From: Panopea generosa
Lineage: Eukaryota; Mollusca; Bivalvia; Adapedonta; Hiatellidae
DNA length: 64,000 nt
Assembly: GCA_029582155.1 (NCBI GenBank)
Contig: CM055902.1
Coordinates: 16,449,279 to 16,513,278, forward strand
Direction: 5' to 3'
The notes below the pieces were generated by a model, which did not search any database, was not told where the DNA came from, and saw only the letters and a list, made by a program, of their open reading frames with translations. A program made the position numbers and the translations under genes. Each line of letters opens with the position of its first letter. The stretch's first letter is position 1. Shown piece by piece: positions 12,508-24,800 of this stretch.

Positions 12508-12702
12508 TGACCTGACGCGGGCTGTCAATCAAAAAAGTCGATTATCCAATCAGCGAATTGCAATGTTTCTAAGGCCGCCATTTCCTTAGACATACGAATC
12601 TTACCTAAGTTAACATCATATTGTGTTACATTAATTCTACTTTGGACAAACAACGCCATAATGGTCAGTGTGCAGAGTAATTGCGGCTCTCGCGTCAGGT
12701 CA
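12508..12702. mobile_element. MITE, 195 bp with 12-bp terminal inverted repeats
   Basis: TGACCTGACGCG at 12508-12519 is exactly mirrored by CGCGTCAGGTCA at 12691-12702. The interior shares blocks with 2500-2690, so this is a repeated non-autonomous DNA element rather than a chance palindrome. No transposase is nearby and no target-site duplication is obvious. The minus-strand frame at 12525-12758 overlaps it and is not supported as a gene. Confidence 0.75.
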
Positions 12703-13428
12703 ATTACACACAATTCCTGCGGCTGTTGATTCGACAAAATCTCGATATCTCGACTCAAAGACCTATTGTAAGACGTGTCTACTCATGTCCATTGACGATT
12801 CTTCCTCTATTTAATTAAACTCACATCATATCGAGGGTTAATGTCAAAACCATTTTATCTATCCTCTTTAACTGTATTGGGTAATGCTTGTTATCCACAA
12901 ACTCCTCGATATGTAGTATATACTTGGCAAATAAACATTACCTACTACATTCTTCTCCTATATAAGTTGATTGTATTGAACACATATTTCCTGAAACAAT
13001 ATTTCCGTCGGAGCGATACATATGTCTCATCATGACGTTTCAAGAACAAGCATTTCAACCTACGCATTTGTCTGCTGGTAAAAGTTCGTCGTAAACCTAA
13101 ATTATTAATGATAAAATCATTTTCACGACTTTGATGCTGTTAAAATCGATATAAACGAGTAAAAATTTTATATCGTATATATAAATCCAAGTTTTGTTGC
13201 CTTTCTTATTACATTTAAAGGATAATTTTACATATTTAAACATTTTTTTCAGAAAACTAAAACGTGATTGATTATATATAAAATGAAATATAGTTAAATC
13301 ACCTATTCCAAACCAGTTTTTTTAATAAAACTTTGCACGTATGTTCGACTTTACGCGGGTGTTTTAATGAAAAGTTTGAAACAAAAATATCATTAATATT
13401 ATTTGACTGAAACGTTAATTTTCAAACA
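12703..13428. other. Intergenic/intronic stretch, nothing recognised
   Basis: Contains one 64-codon chance frame (12841-13035). No domain or repeat seen. Confidence 0.4.
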
Positions 13429-13536
13429 ATTTGTCAAGGATGGTAAATTAACTTTATTTGTCAAGGGTGGTTAATCAGCCTAATTTATCAAGGGAAGTTA
13501 ATCAGTATAAATTGGCAAGAGAGGTAAATCAGCCTA
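13429..13536. repeat. 27-bp minisatellite, four copies
   Basis: Units begin at 13429/31, 13458, 13485 and 13512 (TTGTCAAGG, TTGTCAAGG, TTATCAAGG, TTGGCAAGA), each followed by GGTNAATCAGCCTA-like text. The period is exactly 27 bp with moderate divergence. Confidence 0.9.
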
Positions 13537-14499
13537 ATTAATTATAAATAAGTATTATAAATAACCTTGCAATATTCTGTTATCATCATCACTTTTCTAT
13601 TAGTCTTTTCTTTGTGTTTCATGATTTTTAAAAATATTTAGTCTTGATAGCGATAGCACTGTAGCATATCGAGTTCATGTTTAAATGGTTTTAAAATGCA
13701 TTATATTTCATGAAATGATTAAATTGCAACTTTTCATTGTTCCTTACAACATTGTTATGACTTATACACGAGTTTATTTTATAAACACATGATGCAATGT
13801 TTAGCAAGTTATTACACATATTGTCTCGTTAACTCACAATTAACAGTGAACCAGGTGATGTTAAAGTTGCTTACTTAAAAAAAGCAATATGTTTACGATT
13901 GAGAACGGCCATGTTTCTGTTTGACAACAACACCATTCCAACAACATGGGCATCGCAGTGAACCGAAATGTAAAACAAATATAATACCGTTGTTGTGATT
14001 TCAATTATTTCCCTTTACGAAATATAATATCTATGATTTCACTGTATCGTCATGATCCTACGGGTTTCTATGTCTGTTCATTATATTAACTCTTAACTGG
14101 ATACTACTCACATTAATCTATCATTTCTAATCGGTGTATGTAATTTTTCCCTCATGTCCAATTGTCTTACATGTAAAAACATAGTATATAAGTAAAAGTT
14201 GACACAAAATATTTTGGGTTGGTTGATGGTATGATAGCCGTTGTCTGGTTTGTAGAAGTATGTATGGCTGTTCACGAATTATCAACTCCATAAACACACA
14301 TGCAAACACATCGAAGAAGAACATTAGCATCAAGTTAGAGCTGTCAGTGAAAATCCCGTGCCTGACCAATAAGAAATGGAAATAAAGACTAGCATGACTT
14401 TTTTGTATATTAATTTACAGACCGGATCATTGTCTTTGTTGAGATTTCGCTACATGATCTGAGACTAATTTAACTTATTATTAGTTACAAATCTGACGG
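13537..14499. other. Intergenic/intronic stretch, nothing recognised
   Basis: An 80-codon minus frame (14127-14369) has no recognisable domain. Confidence 0.4.
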
Positions 14500-14635
14500 G
14501 GTCACCGTTGACGAGTTGTCTAGGACGCCGCTTCAAGTTCACTCACCTCTTAACACTTTTGTCGTAGGTTCGAGTCCCGCTGGCTTCAAAAGCTTTATGT
14601 GAGGACGTTTGTCAGCTACGTTCGAAAGGACTTAG
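14500..14635 (+). mobile_element. SINE family 2, head portion, plus strand
   Basis: GAGTTGTCTAGGACGCCGCT and TAGGTTCGAGTCCCGCTGG give the box A and box B regions of a class II tRNA-like head. The following TTATGTGAGGACGTTTGTCA then CTACGTTCGAAAGGAC matches the antisense of the body at 10090-10170. The 3' half is absent. Confidence 0.7.
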
Positions 14636-14639
14636 AATC

Positions 14640-17600
14640 ATGGTAAGAGCTCCACAAATAAAACTGTATATATCATATAACGTGAAATGTGTTGAAAATG
14701 GCGCCCAAACCCATTATAAACACTTATCTGAAGCTCATGGTTGCTGCTTTGAATAAAACAGTGGTGAAAACAGGGCTTGACGGCGTTAGGGGTGTTACAG
14801 TACGTCTCATGAACGGTTTTGATATTTGTATACGCACGTTCTATACTTTCAAATGTATGCTTTTTGCATATGTTATTAGGAAAATTGATATGACAACATA
14901 ATTTTTCTTTACTATTCCATGTCATATTTTTTTAATAGATACATAACCGTTAAATAGTGCTTTACAATATTTCTTATCTAATGTAATGCTGTTAAAGTAC
15001 AAGTATTTCTCCTGTTGTCCCCCATAAACTATGTACGCTTAGAATGCTGCTCCCATGAACAGTGCGACATATGGTGAATAATAATTATTCAACATAAAAA
15101 CATCTTGTAAGAGTGCATATTTACACGTTTGTGTTGACGTATTTACATGTAACTTCAAATGCCCGATACATGTTTTTTTAGCAAAAGTCATGTAGAGGCA
15201 AAGTATAGTAATGTTTTATTGAATAATACAATTACAGGCTAGTTATAACTATAACTATAGCCGGTGACCGCTTACAGACAGTATTCCCATTTGTCATTTC
15301 ATGTAGTACTACATGTTTGTTTTGTACTACTCTAGGTTGTGTTTTGAAAGGCTAGATACATCCGTTCTTCAGGTATAAGTTCCGCAGTGCTGATTATTGT
15401 TTTATTACCGGTTGTTATAAGTCAACTGTACCTGATGCCATTTCTTTTTTATATAATATGCATTTTGTATATTTTTAAATTACTACTCGTACTGCACCCC
15501 CTGTTCGACACATTTTCTTATCTTCAAATTGAAACTATTTCGTCGTACTTTTCAAGAAATACCATTGTATAAACCAGACAGCTTGTCGTGCTCATTGTGA
15601 CTTGACAATATGTTCTACAATAACAATAAATATATATGACATAAACACACGCACAAATTAATCACCACAATGTATTGAAGAAACAGGTGGGACCTCGCTC
15701 CATATTTGATGCATCGTTTGCCATGTAATTGGATATATTTCATGCCATGGTAAAACGCTATAAATGTTTTATTCGTATAACAGCATTTTGTTCACCTTAT
15801 GCATAAATTTAATATCAATAATATAAGTTCGAATAATATACAGAATCACAAAAACAAACTTTAATTTATTTTCTATACTTTTTGGTCACTTTTAAGTTTA
15901 GTTATTATGTAATATTCGATCTGTATGTTTATGAAAACTTTATGTATAGTCACATTATGCTAAGAGAACCTAGACTTAACCTTTTCATTCAATAATTTAA
16001 AAAAAATTATAAACTACATGAATTTACTTTTCTCTTATCAATCACTAAATTTAAAATAAAACAAGTGGTGGTAGTATTAGAATTTGCATAAAATATTGTT
16101 TTTTTACAATATGCATATCCGACAAGTCCGTCAACAATATTTTATGATTTATCGCAATAGGAAAGGAAATTCGAATCTAACTTCTGTATAGTTCCCACAC
16201 AGACATTTGTGTAAGCTGACAGTCAGTATCTAAGAAATGTTGTCTGCAAAATAGGTATTTCTGGCTACTACCCATCGGCATTCATACAAATAGACATTTA
16301 ATTTGTATCTAAAGTACTTAACTGACAGGCTTACAGTTCGTCTGATCACAACTGCTTATCACCACCATGATTGTAAAAACATACAGGACAGGTGTTAGGT
16401 TTTATTTTTTACTTTCAAGGAGTCCTAAGAAATTCATTTAAAACAGTTTTACTTTACCAGATAAATGAACTCTTTATTAACCTTTTAAATTCTGATAGCA
16501 ATATCTTAATATAACCTTCATGATTCAACACTTTCACAATACACATATTTAGACAGATTTATTGGAACAAACAAAACAGAACAACAGAGTTTGTTTTATT
16601 GCGGTTGTTAATGGATCATTGATGGCACATTCCTGTCAATTTTGTTTTTGTTTTGTTTAATGCTTTTTAGTATGAATGTTTGTTTAATTAGATAATATTA
16701 GTTACCATGACGGTCATTTTTTTCTTATTAGCGTGACAAATGTTGATCCAATGTTGTGCAATTTTATTTAATTTGGCATCTTCATTTTGTAGAAAACTGT
16801 AAAATTATGTTTGAATTTCAGGCAATCGGGTTCTTCAAAAAAAAAAGAAAAACACACAAACTTTATAGAAAGTCACAGAAATAAATAATCCTGCTAATTA
16901 CTGATTCAATTTTCTCTAGTAGTTGAATGAATAGTTTTAGAATTTTAAAATTAGCATTTTCTTTTCAAGTAGAGGACCACTTTGAATTTCAAAGAGAAAT
17001 ATATATACGAAGGGAGGGGCATTTTTACTGCGTTTATTTTTTTTCAAAACTAATGAAATAATTATCATTATTCTATACCTGTTAGTATACAACCAGACAA
17101 ATACTCCAAGAGGTTTATTTGACCAAATAAGATATTTATAGTGTAAAGTTCAAAATTCGAATGGCGATAAAAATAAAACGAAATACATTTATCAGAAATT
17201 TCAACGATAAAAACAAAACACACAAAATGTTCCGCATGACCATCAATACGTCCGAATAGCTGTCAACGCAACTGCCTTGTCGCTTTGAACTTACAATTTA
17301 TTTAATTAAAATGATCTTGACTTTTCTTTATTCTTTTCATAAATTCTTCCAGATTGAGATATAGAATAAAAATATCATTTTACAGTGTTTTGTCCAACAT
17401 GAAAATGTATTAAACACGTGCGTTTTGTGGTGAAAATCGTATTGCTTAATGAAATATCATTTGTATCACAATACGTCCTCCTACAATATATGCCCATATT
17501 GTGCAAAGCACTTTAAAATAACTTTATGATATAAAGCAAATGCATACGACGACGACGAGGTCAACGACGCCGTCGGCAAATACTATAGTTAGTAACAGAC

Positions 17601-20448
17601 ATGGCCTATAAGGTCAGGTATAAAGCTAATTAACTGTATTTATCCAATCGTGAAACATCGGGAATTACCGTATTTTCCTTATAATACACCTCGTGTATAG
17701 CTCTAGAATACACCAACGCTATTCGCCTGTGTTATAAGTCTGTGTTCAATCGCGTTAAAGTTACAAATCGGGTATCCGTCATAAAGTTAAATGTATGTTA
17801 AAGGTAAGTTGATGGTAATCACATTTAAAACATCCTTGTTTCTTTTCCTTCCAGACAGTAAATAATAGTCTCTGGCAAAACTTCCACAAATGTGGTATAA
17901 GGAGGCCACCATTTTATTTTATCATGTGACTGAAAGTAGTTCCAAAATGGCGTCTTATTATGTCAGAGGTCTATTGCGTAGCATAAAGGCCGAGGTGGTC
18001 AGATGTGAATTTATCGTGTTATTATGTAATACTGACACTCTTTACTCTGTATGCACTCAAAATTGGCACGAATTCTGCCTCCTTGAATTCAGTTATTAGC
18101 ATGCATGTTATATACTAGTCGGATTACTATGCCATCTGTAACATAATAAATTAATACCAGTGGCTAAGAATATCGATTACATGTTGTATGCAACAGATGT
18201 TCATGAATTAACAGTGTAAATATCATAATTATTATAAATCGTTTATAATCTCCTCATGCAGATGTCATATTGAGATTTTTTGTGGGAAAATATTTTTTTT
18301 TCTCGAATACGATCGTTAATTGCCAACGTTATATTTATAGATTTTTTGTTTTTTTAACCAACAGTAATTATAGCTATCTAATATTATATACGATTGTCAT
18401 AACAATTTACTTGTGTCCTAATATCATATTCACATGAGAACATGTTTTTCATGTGTGGATGCTACCATGTAATTAAAATATGTATCTGGTGAGGCGTTTT
18501 AGGTACATGCTGAAGGGAATTCCCACGGAAATTTTGTTTAATGATGTTTAATGGTGTCTTATTAAGAGGAAATTGAGGTTGTTTGCAACAAAAAATCAGC
18601 CTAAATCATCTCTGGCTTGGTTTTGCTTCTGACATTTCCAAGGCGTTAATTCAATTATAGTTCAGTTAGAGCTATGGTAACCGTTCTATATTGATAAAAC
18701 AGACATTATGGGTGTTAGTTAGTTTAAATTAAGAGGGTGTAAAATAGTTTAATTGTTATCAAACAATAAATGTCCATTTTGTAATATTTTGTTTTTAGAT
18801 TATTTCATACAGAAGATGTAATAGATGAAGTCGATATAGCAAGGAAGGTGAAAGTACAATGAGGTGTATCGCCATGACACTATCACTGCGACAAAAGTGT
18901 AACTGGTGAGCTGAATTGGAGTTTACCAGGGAAAACCTCTATGAATGCCTTAACAGATGTAATTGTTTTAAAAACGAACAAAGGCAATTTCATTACCATT
19001 AATGAATAAAATACAAATGTTTGAGTATGCTTAATCATCCAAAAACGTTACAAAATTGACATTTAATTTGTAGTGGTTAACTTGAAACGAAATCACCATT
19101 TTAGAAATAGACAGCACTTAAATTTCGTATTTTTATTATAAAGCAATGAGGGCAAATATCCATGAAATACTACAGAGCAAATGCAATAGACAGAGCGAAC
19201 ATTCATTTTACCAAACTTTTAAAAGGTATAGTTTATAAAGGCTAAACGTTTAGATATCTGAGATCTTACAAAGAAAGCAAATTCCACAAGTGTTAGAGAA
19301 AGCAACACGCATCGCAAAAGATTTGTGTCAAGAGATTTAAATTAAAGCGAAGTATGTTAATAGTATACATTTAGAAAATGTCTACTTTTTTGTGAGAAAT
19401 GTAAATACGTCTTATATGCCTTTAATTTGAATGATATTCCCAATTTACCAAATGCAAACCAATTATTATACAGCTTGAGGGACTTTACTAGCCAAAAGGA
19501 GATGATAAACAGTATAAGTAAGTTAGTATTTATAAAATCATTATTAAATGAGAAATGCTTATTATGAAAGACACATTCTGAATTAGAACAATTAGTCTGC
19601 TGGGTTTGTAGTATATTTTCCTTGTTAATTGATGATCGCTGTACAGTCCGTAATGTATCTCAAATGATATAACAGAGTGAAAATGTAATTTGATCTCTAT
19701 GTAAGTCCCAATGATCTACTAAATTATCAAAGCTGCTTATAATGTAATATCCTACTTAACCGACGCTGGTATCAAAAGAATTTAACAGAAGCCGTTTCGT
19801 GTCATTGAATGCATTTATATCTTCGATTAGCTAGTAGTATGCTTAATATACATAAGTATTAGATTCAAACATTATTTCTTTATAGTTATAGAGCAGTACA
19901 AAATAAAAAATATTGTTTTTAGTGCGAATAGAATTCTCCATTTCGATATATATCTATTTTTACGGGAAATGATTCGAGGTATGTGCATGCGCGAAGTGTT
20001 GGTGTAATTTTTTGTACTGAGCAGACAAATGGAATATTATTAGATTAAAATCAAATATACGTTTTTCAAGAAGTTGTGCTGATGACTTTAGTTAAGTTAA
20101 CTACTGTTTGTAATGATTTATCATATATGTAATGGTAAAATACTTGGAAACTACACATTGCTTGGTGTGTATTTGTGGACCAAAAACGTTTTTTCCAAAA
20201 TTTGAAGAAAAAAAATCAATATTAACGAAATCATATATATTGACTCCAGTATACATATCATAGAAGTACATTGCAGTGTAAACAGCCTGACGATACTCAT
20301 TACATGACTTTTAATATGTAAACTGTTATGTCAGCTCCAATCAGCCAATGGAGAATCAAGTGTTAACCGTTACAGCAACCTGAATCATATTGACAAATAT
20401 CACTTAATCACCAATCATAGAACACATCAATGGTTAACTACGAGAAAT
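14640..20448. other. Long AT-rich stretch without supported gene
   Basis: Overlapping frames on both strands at 14638-14925, and frames at 15387-15572 and 17890-18099, lack recognisable domains. Local features: a perfect 16-bp palindrome CATGTAGTACTACATG near 15300, an imperfect palindrome GGCTAGTTATAACTATAACT near 15238, and AAAATGGCG motifs at 14694 and 17945 like those in the 24.8-25.5 kb repeat. I see no RNA gene or element in the rest. Confidence 0.4.
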
Positions 20449-20688
20449 ATGTCCAGTAACAGTTTACTTCGTGTGGGTCAAGTCGTAGGTGATCACGGGG
20501 GATTTGACCGCAACACAGTGTCATGTGCTGTTTCGTCACCAAATATTGCTTATACAGAAATGTGCTTCGATGATTCACAAACATCTTTAAAGAAGCCGTT
20601 TGCGATAGACTCAGGTGCTACCATACGTAACGATGATGGTGACTTTGAGAGTGTAAGCATAGTCGTATTGACAATGACACACCTATAA
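20449..20688 (+). pseudogene. Upstream ORF fragment of the LINE region, 79 codons
   Basis: An open frame of unusually balanced composition (Asp/Ser/Val-rich) just upstream of the LINE. After a frame change it continues around 20690-20830 (segments such as VISRNISLTVLHAVSDF and IQISGLSKYQLEQIVSAF), so about 380 bp appear once coding. No named domain is recognised. It may be the LINE's first ORF, or the N-terminal part of an unrelated inserted gene. Confidence 0.45.
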
Positions 20689-21050
20689 GTGACAGGTTGC
20701 CTGTCATATCACGTAATATTTCTCTGACCGTTTTACATGCTGTGTCTGATTTTAATACACCCTCGAGCATTCAGATATCTGGCTTGTCAAAGTACCAGCT
20801 AGAGCAGATTGTATCTGCATTTCGTTAGCTCCCTTCTTCATGGTTTAAATGGTTGGATAAAATGTGCTTACGCATCATGTGATGTCAAAATGGAAGCAGT
20901 TATGTCCGATTTATTCGATCTAGTGAGGCAGATAGAAGGAATCCCGTACTATTGTGTTGAGATGAAACGGAACCAAACAAAGCAAGGAAACACTCTCGCT
21001 AATTAATTGTCACAAGGTATTTATACACTCGTGTCTGTTTTAAAGACTGT

Positions 21051-21434
21051 TTGAATTCCAATGGAGCTAAAGAACTGGTGAGTAAAGAAGAAATAAAACT
21101 CTTAGGTGATCTTGTTAAGATGTGTGAAGAAAAAATCACTACTGAGCGTTTAGGCAAGTCCGGAAGATTTAACTCATTGTGCAGACTAGCACGTAAATCA
21201 TCAAATTGTAAAGTACGTGCTCAAAATTGGAAAAAAATAACAATTCAAGAACCAACAACAACAAGTCGTGAATCAGACAGTGACAAACTAGTTTTAGTTG
21301 AGGAAGTGGCAGTAAAAGACGAAAATAGTCATTATGTACCGCTTTGTCAAAATACTTTGCATGTTTTGATAATGCACATACGTCCGACCATACAAGAGAA
21401 ACCGCATTTTCATGTCAACAAACAGTTTATGTAA
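21051..21434 (+). pseudogene. LINE ORF fragment, 127 codons, Lys/Glu-rich
   Basis: Open for 127 codons with a charged N-terminal half (KEEIKLLGDLVKMCEEK, predicted helical) and a basic segment (LCRLARKSSNCKVRAQNWKK). It precedes the endonuclease, so ORF1 C-terminus or the start of ORF2 is the natural inference. A second frame (21344-21571) overlaps its end and may continue it by frameshift. No zinc knuckle is seen. Confidence 0.5.
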
Positions 21435-21711
21435 ATAGTGAAATAATAAATGGTGATGTATCACAAACCTATTCAGTGGTTGTTTCTAACCCAGTTCAAC
21501 ATTTCAAACAAATCTCCGTAATAATATCTTGCAATACACGAAAAGTGGGTGGGTGGGGCTTTACAGAATGATTCACGTGGTACAATGGGTGATAATTCTA
21601 CTTTTCAGAGTAGAATAAAGAAGGTGCAAAACCATACTGAGAATTTGAAGCTCGAGATGGGAATTGTAACTCATCTTTGCGATCCAAGGTGCACGTATAT
21701 GTTCACCGCTG

Positions 21712-22227
21712 ATGTGTACATTACGCAAAGGAAGAGTCGCATTGATATTGAATTATGCATTGTGCAATAAGATTGTACCATGTAATGATGACAGAATTAT
21801 TGGTTTAAAATACGAATGCTCTAAAAATGTATATATGTACATGTTCCAGGTATATCTTCCAAGCAGTAATCACTCTGTCGAGCGATATAGAAATTTTATC
21901 GAAAAACTATCTGATATTATGAACATTTATTTGCACAAAGGTCGAATTATGATTATGGGTGACATTAACGCTCACATTAACTCTAGAAAATTCACTAAGA
22001 ATATTGACGTAAAGGGTAATTGCATTCAATCGCTTTTTAATGAACACAATTTATTGTCTATCGATACTTTGTGTCTGTATACTGGTGCTAATTTGAACTA
22101 TTTGTCATATCATCTTGTTAATGAATCTTTGATAGACAATATAATGATATGTGAAGATCATTTAGACTTTATGTTAAGATGTGAAGTTCTAAATGACGAT
22201 GCAGTCTCGTACAGTCTCTATACATGA
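21712..22227 (+). pseudogene. APE-type endonuclease domain of LINE ORF2
   Basis: 171-codon frame with the order of an exonuclease-endonuclease-phosphatase fold: VYLPSS at residues 47-52, a helix, IMIMGDINAHI at 80-90 (the GDxN metal/active-site motif), and SLIDNIM at 139-145 (the S-x-ID-x-I motif near the C-terminus). In LINEs this domain nicks target DNA to prime reverse transcription. The N-terminal catalytic Asn/Glu strands and the terminal SDH motif are lost or out of frame; around 22195 the frame switches to the 22193-22402 frame, which carries the sequence expected next. Confidence 0.85.
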
Positions 22228-22429
22228 TGTTGAGCATGAGTGTACCCCACATTATTCAGTACCAAGGACTAAGTGGGAAAAGTCGACTACACAGAATATA
22301 GTAGACTATGGTAATATGTTGGATAATGATATAATGCTCAAAAACTTACTCATGGCATTGTATATCGACCACAAATTGATAATTTATAGGACATACTTGT
22401 AATGTCTCTATTGAAAGCTTCTGATTCAT

Positions 22430-22955
22430 GTATCCCGAAGGCAAAGTTTGGAAAATTATTAAAACCCTACTGGAATAACTACTTATCTACGTTACAAAAC
22501 AAAATGAAGAAGCTCGAATTACTTGGATGAATAACAGTAGGCCAAGAATCTCGACTTCGTCATCATTTCTTCGCTACAGAAATGCAAAAAGAGAATTTCG
22601 AAGAATTCATAGGATAGCTGTTGAAACCTATCTAAAATTGATCAATCACGAGCTAGACCAGGCTGTTGAAATGGACTGCAAGTTGTTTTTGAGAATTATT
22701 AATATGAAAAAAGCAAATCCAAGGATTTAATTGGTAATGAAATGAAGTTTGGTGGTAACATTTATCGGGGTTCTAACAGTTTTGCATATGAATGGGGTAA
22801 CTACTTTTCTGACTTGTATACGCCATCAATTAATCACAATTTTGACAGTACCTTTAAGGAAGATATTTCTGAAAATGTTAATCAGTTGCATAGTCACTTA
22901 TATCAAGATAGCATAAGTGGGCGCAGTTGTTTTATATTCTCGAACGATTATATAT
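22430..22955 (+). pseudogene. LINE ORF2 linker between endonuclease and RT
   Basis: Three out-of-phase pieces: KPYWNNYLSTLQNKM (from about 22460), NAKREFRRIHRIAVETYL within 22527-22730, and a segment in 22742-22955 containing FAYEWGNYFSDLY. The order WxxxL / basic KREFRR / W..YF.dLY is characteristic of the region before the reverse transcriptase in CR1/Jockey-like LINEs. At least two frameshifts separate the pieces. Confidence 0.75.
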
Positions 22956-23580
22956 AACGAATGCATTAAGTAAAGTGAAGAAATCAAAAGCCTCCGGGGA
23001 TGACAAAGTGTGCTATGAATATTTGATATATAGTAATTGCGTTGAATGAAAACTATTGGTGAAATTATATAATTATATCTCATATACACCCAAACATAAA
23101 AAGAGAGGTATTATGATTACTCTATATAACGGTGATGACCCAACAGTTATCGTGTTATCACATTATCATCTGTTTTGTTATATTATATGAGTTTATGTTA
23201 TCAAATAGGTTAAAGCGTAATGAAAATATGAAAATTGATAGGCAGCAGGGTGGTTTCCAACAAAAGTTGTATTGTGAAATGACGTCATTTTCACTAAGAG
23301 AGTGTATTTTCTTTGGTAAATAATGTGATTCTAAAGTATATATTTGCTTCTTAGATGAGAAACAGGCCTTCGACAGAATATGGCAAAATGGGTTATTATT
23401 TAAATTAAATGAACTTAAAAAAAATAAAAATATATATATAAGGCTTTCTTAAGTCTTTACACGGATATAGAAAGTCGCATTAAATTCATGATCACTTTTC
23501 GGACTGGTTCCCTGATAAACAGGGTACCAGGCAGGATGTGATAACAGCCCGACACTCTACGTAATTTTGAATAGAGCGTT
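22950..23580 (+). pseudogene. LINE reverse transcriptase, N-terminal half
   Basis: Recognisable in broken frames: VKKSKASGDDKVCYEYLI near 22973 (RT motif 0/1, 'K.sGpD'), QQGGFQQ with MTSFSLRE near 23244-23305, LDEKQAFDRIW at 23351-23385 (motif A region, 'fLD..kAFD.vW'), and SDWFPDKQGTRQ at about 23497-23535 (motif B region, 'QGTRQG'). Motif C (ADD) does not follow. The A-type Asp is kept, but frameshifts preclude function. Confidence 0.85.
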
Positions 23581-23610
23581 ATTAATTCATAGTATGGTTG
23601 TCCTTAAGGA

Positions 23611-24076
23611 ATTATAATTATTTATAGTTTTTAGAATATGGAGTCATAACTATATTAACATATAAAGCTCTATTCTTATTTTCGAGTTTCAACCAGATAT
23701 TTTCTCCAGTAAATAGTTGAAGAGTAGATTTTGTGTTTCCCTCGTGTATATGAACGGAAGTGTAGTTCAGAAACATGTTATTCTTCAAATGCAATACTTC
23801 TATTTGTCGCAGATGTTGTTATTTAAATATGTGCTATTTGTTTCATAGCTTTATCAAAGCATGGGAATGCAAATATAATCAAAGGGGGAAGGGCATGACG
23901 TCATGCCATTTGCATATGTAACTTCATGCAGAGTCATCCGCCATCTTTTTACAGCAGTTGAGGTTCTTGGACGTTTCAATTTGCACACTTTATTATTACG
24001 TTTGCATAACACTGCACGAAAAGATAAGTTTTATTTTCGATTAGTTTTAAGATAAGTTGTTGTTTAATGCATTTAT
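23611..24076. other. Intergenic stretch after the LINE
   Basis: No continuation of the LINE RT and no tail is visible. GC rises slightly near 23880-23960 (GGGGGAAGGGCATGACGTCA), where the 8-bp CRE-like TGACGTCA palindrome occurs. No gene is seen. Confidence 0.4.
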
Positions 24077-24220
24077 AATGGGGTTTAACGCCATTTTCAA
24101 CACATTTAAGGTTATATATGGCATGTCGAGTGTTACAGGTGGAGGAAGACCTTAGGCTGAGTCAGACTGAGTAGAACCACCGTCCTTCTGCAAGTAATTG
24201 GCAAATTTTCTCACATAATG
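24077..24220 (-). mobile_element. SINE family 2, 3' portion, minus strand
   Basis: GGGGTTTAACGCCATTTTCA and GAGTAGAACCACCGTCCTTC align in order with 10031-10180. The tRNA-like head is missing. Confidence 0.75.
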
Positions 24221-24614
24221 CAATTTAGTTTGATTAAAGCATATACATGGAAAATAACAATTGTGGCTGCCTACACAAATGGCTCGTAATGGAGGTGACA
24301 GCTTCAACATGTATTACTTTATAATATCTCCTAAATATGGTTTGTTATTATTTTATCATGAAAATAAGGCATGCACATCAAATGTTTATAAGGTTTGCAA
24401 TCCACAGTTATCAATTCAAAACCACGTTTATCAGTCAGTATCTATCGTTGCCGTTGTTTGGCTTTTTGCCAGTAATATTAAGACAAATGATTTGGCAGCT
24501 TCCGTTTGGACACTTTACATATATCACGAAGACGGCCACGCAATTTATATATCATTTGGCAATGAAATGACATAGAGACCAAAATGAAAAATAAATATAG
24601 CTACGTATTGCAAA

Positions 24615-24800
24615 TTGTGTATAAATCGTTCGCCGTCGCTATATGTTACAAATAGAGTGGTTCGGTGTAAACGAAATGTTGATGGGCTATTTGTTATAGA
24701 GAGCTATCTTCATGATGGCTTCACTCCTGGGCAAGGACATATTCAGGACTATAAAAGACTGGCAGATAATCCGAGTATTTTCACTGAACCTTGCATGAGA
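24615..24800 (+). pseudogene. Coding-like fragment of unknown origin
   Basis: Within a 74-codon frame, residues ~15-60 have a protein-like composition unlike nearby AT-driven frames (segments NRVVRCKRNVDGLFVIESYL and GFTPGQGHIQDYKRL), and the similarity to coding sequence stops where the tandem repeat starts at about 24795. I do not recognise a family. It could be an exon, a captured gene fragment or an unidentified transposon remnant. No confident splice sites flank it. Confidence 0.3.

Larger units (their letters stand above)
20449..23610 (+). mobile_element. Decayed non-LTR retrotransposon (LINE), plus strand
   Basis: Ordered remnants of a LINE: an upstream ORF region (20449-21434), an APE-type endonuclease (21712-22227), a basic linker (22430-22730), a pre-RT spacer (22742-22955) and the N-terminal half of a reverse transcriptase (22950-23580). 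The reading frame shifts many times between segments, so the copy is inactive. The YADD-type catalytic motif, thumb, C-terminal domain and tail are not found. Loss of the 3' end is unusual for a LINE, since incomplete reverse transcription removes the 5' end, and implies a later deletion or rearrangement. The family differs from the minus-strand LINE at 61.0-64.0 kb. Clade (CR1/Jockey-like or other) is not assigned. Confidence 0.85.

Noticed and set aside
14638-14925. Overlapping open frames on both strands as a gene
   Set aside because: Neither shows a domain, splice sites or codon pattern; they are antiparallel readings of the same DNA.
17550-17580. GACGACGACGAGGTCAACGA GC-rich patch as coding
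   Set aside because: Too short, with no sustained open frame or splice context.
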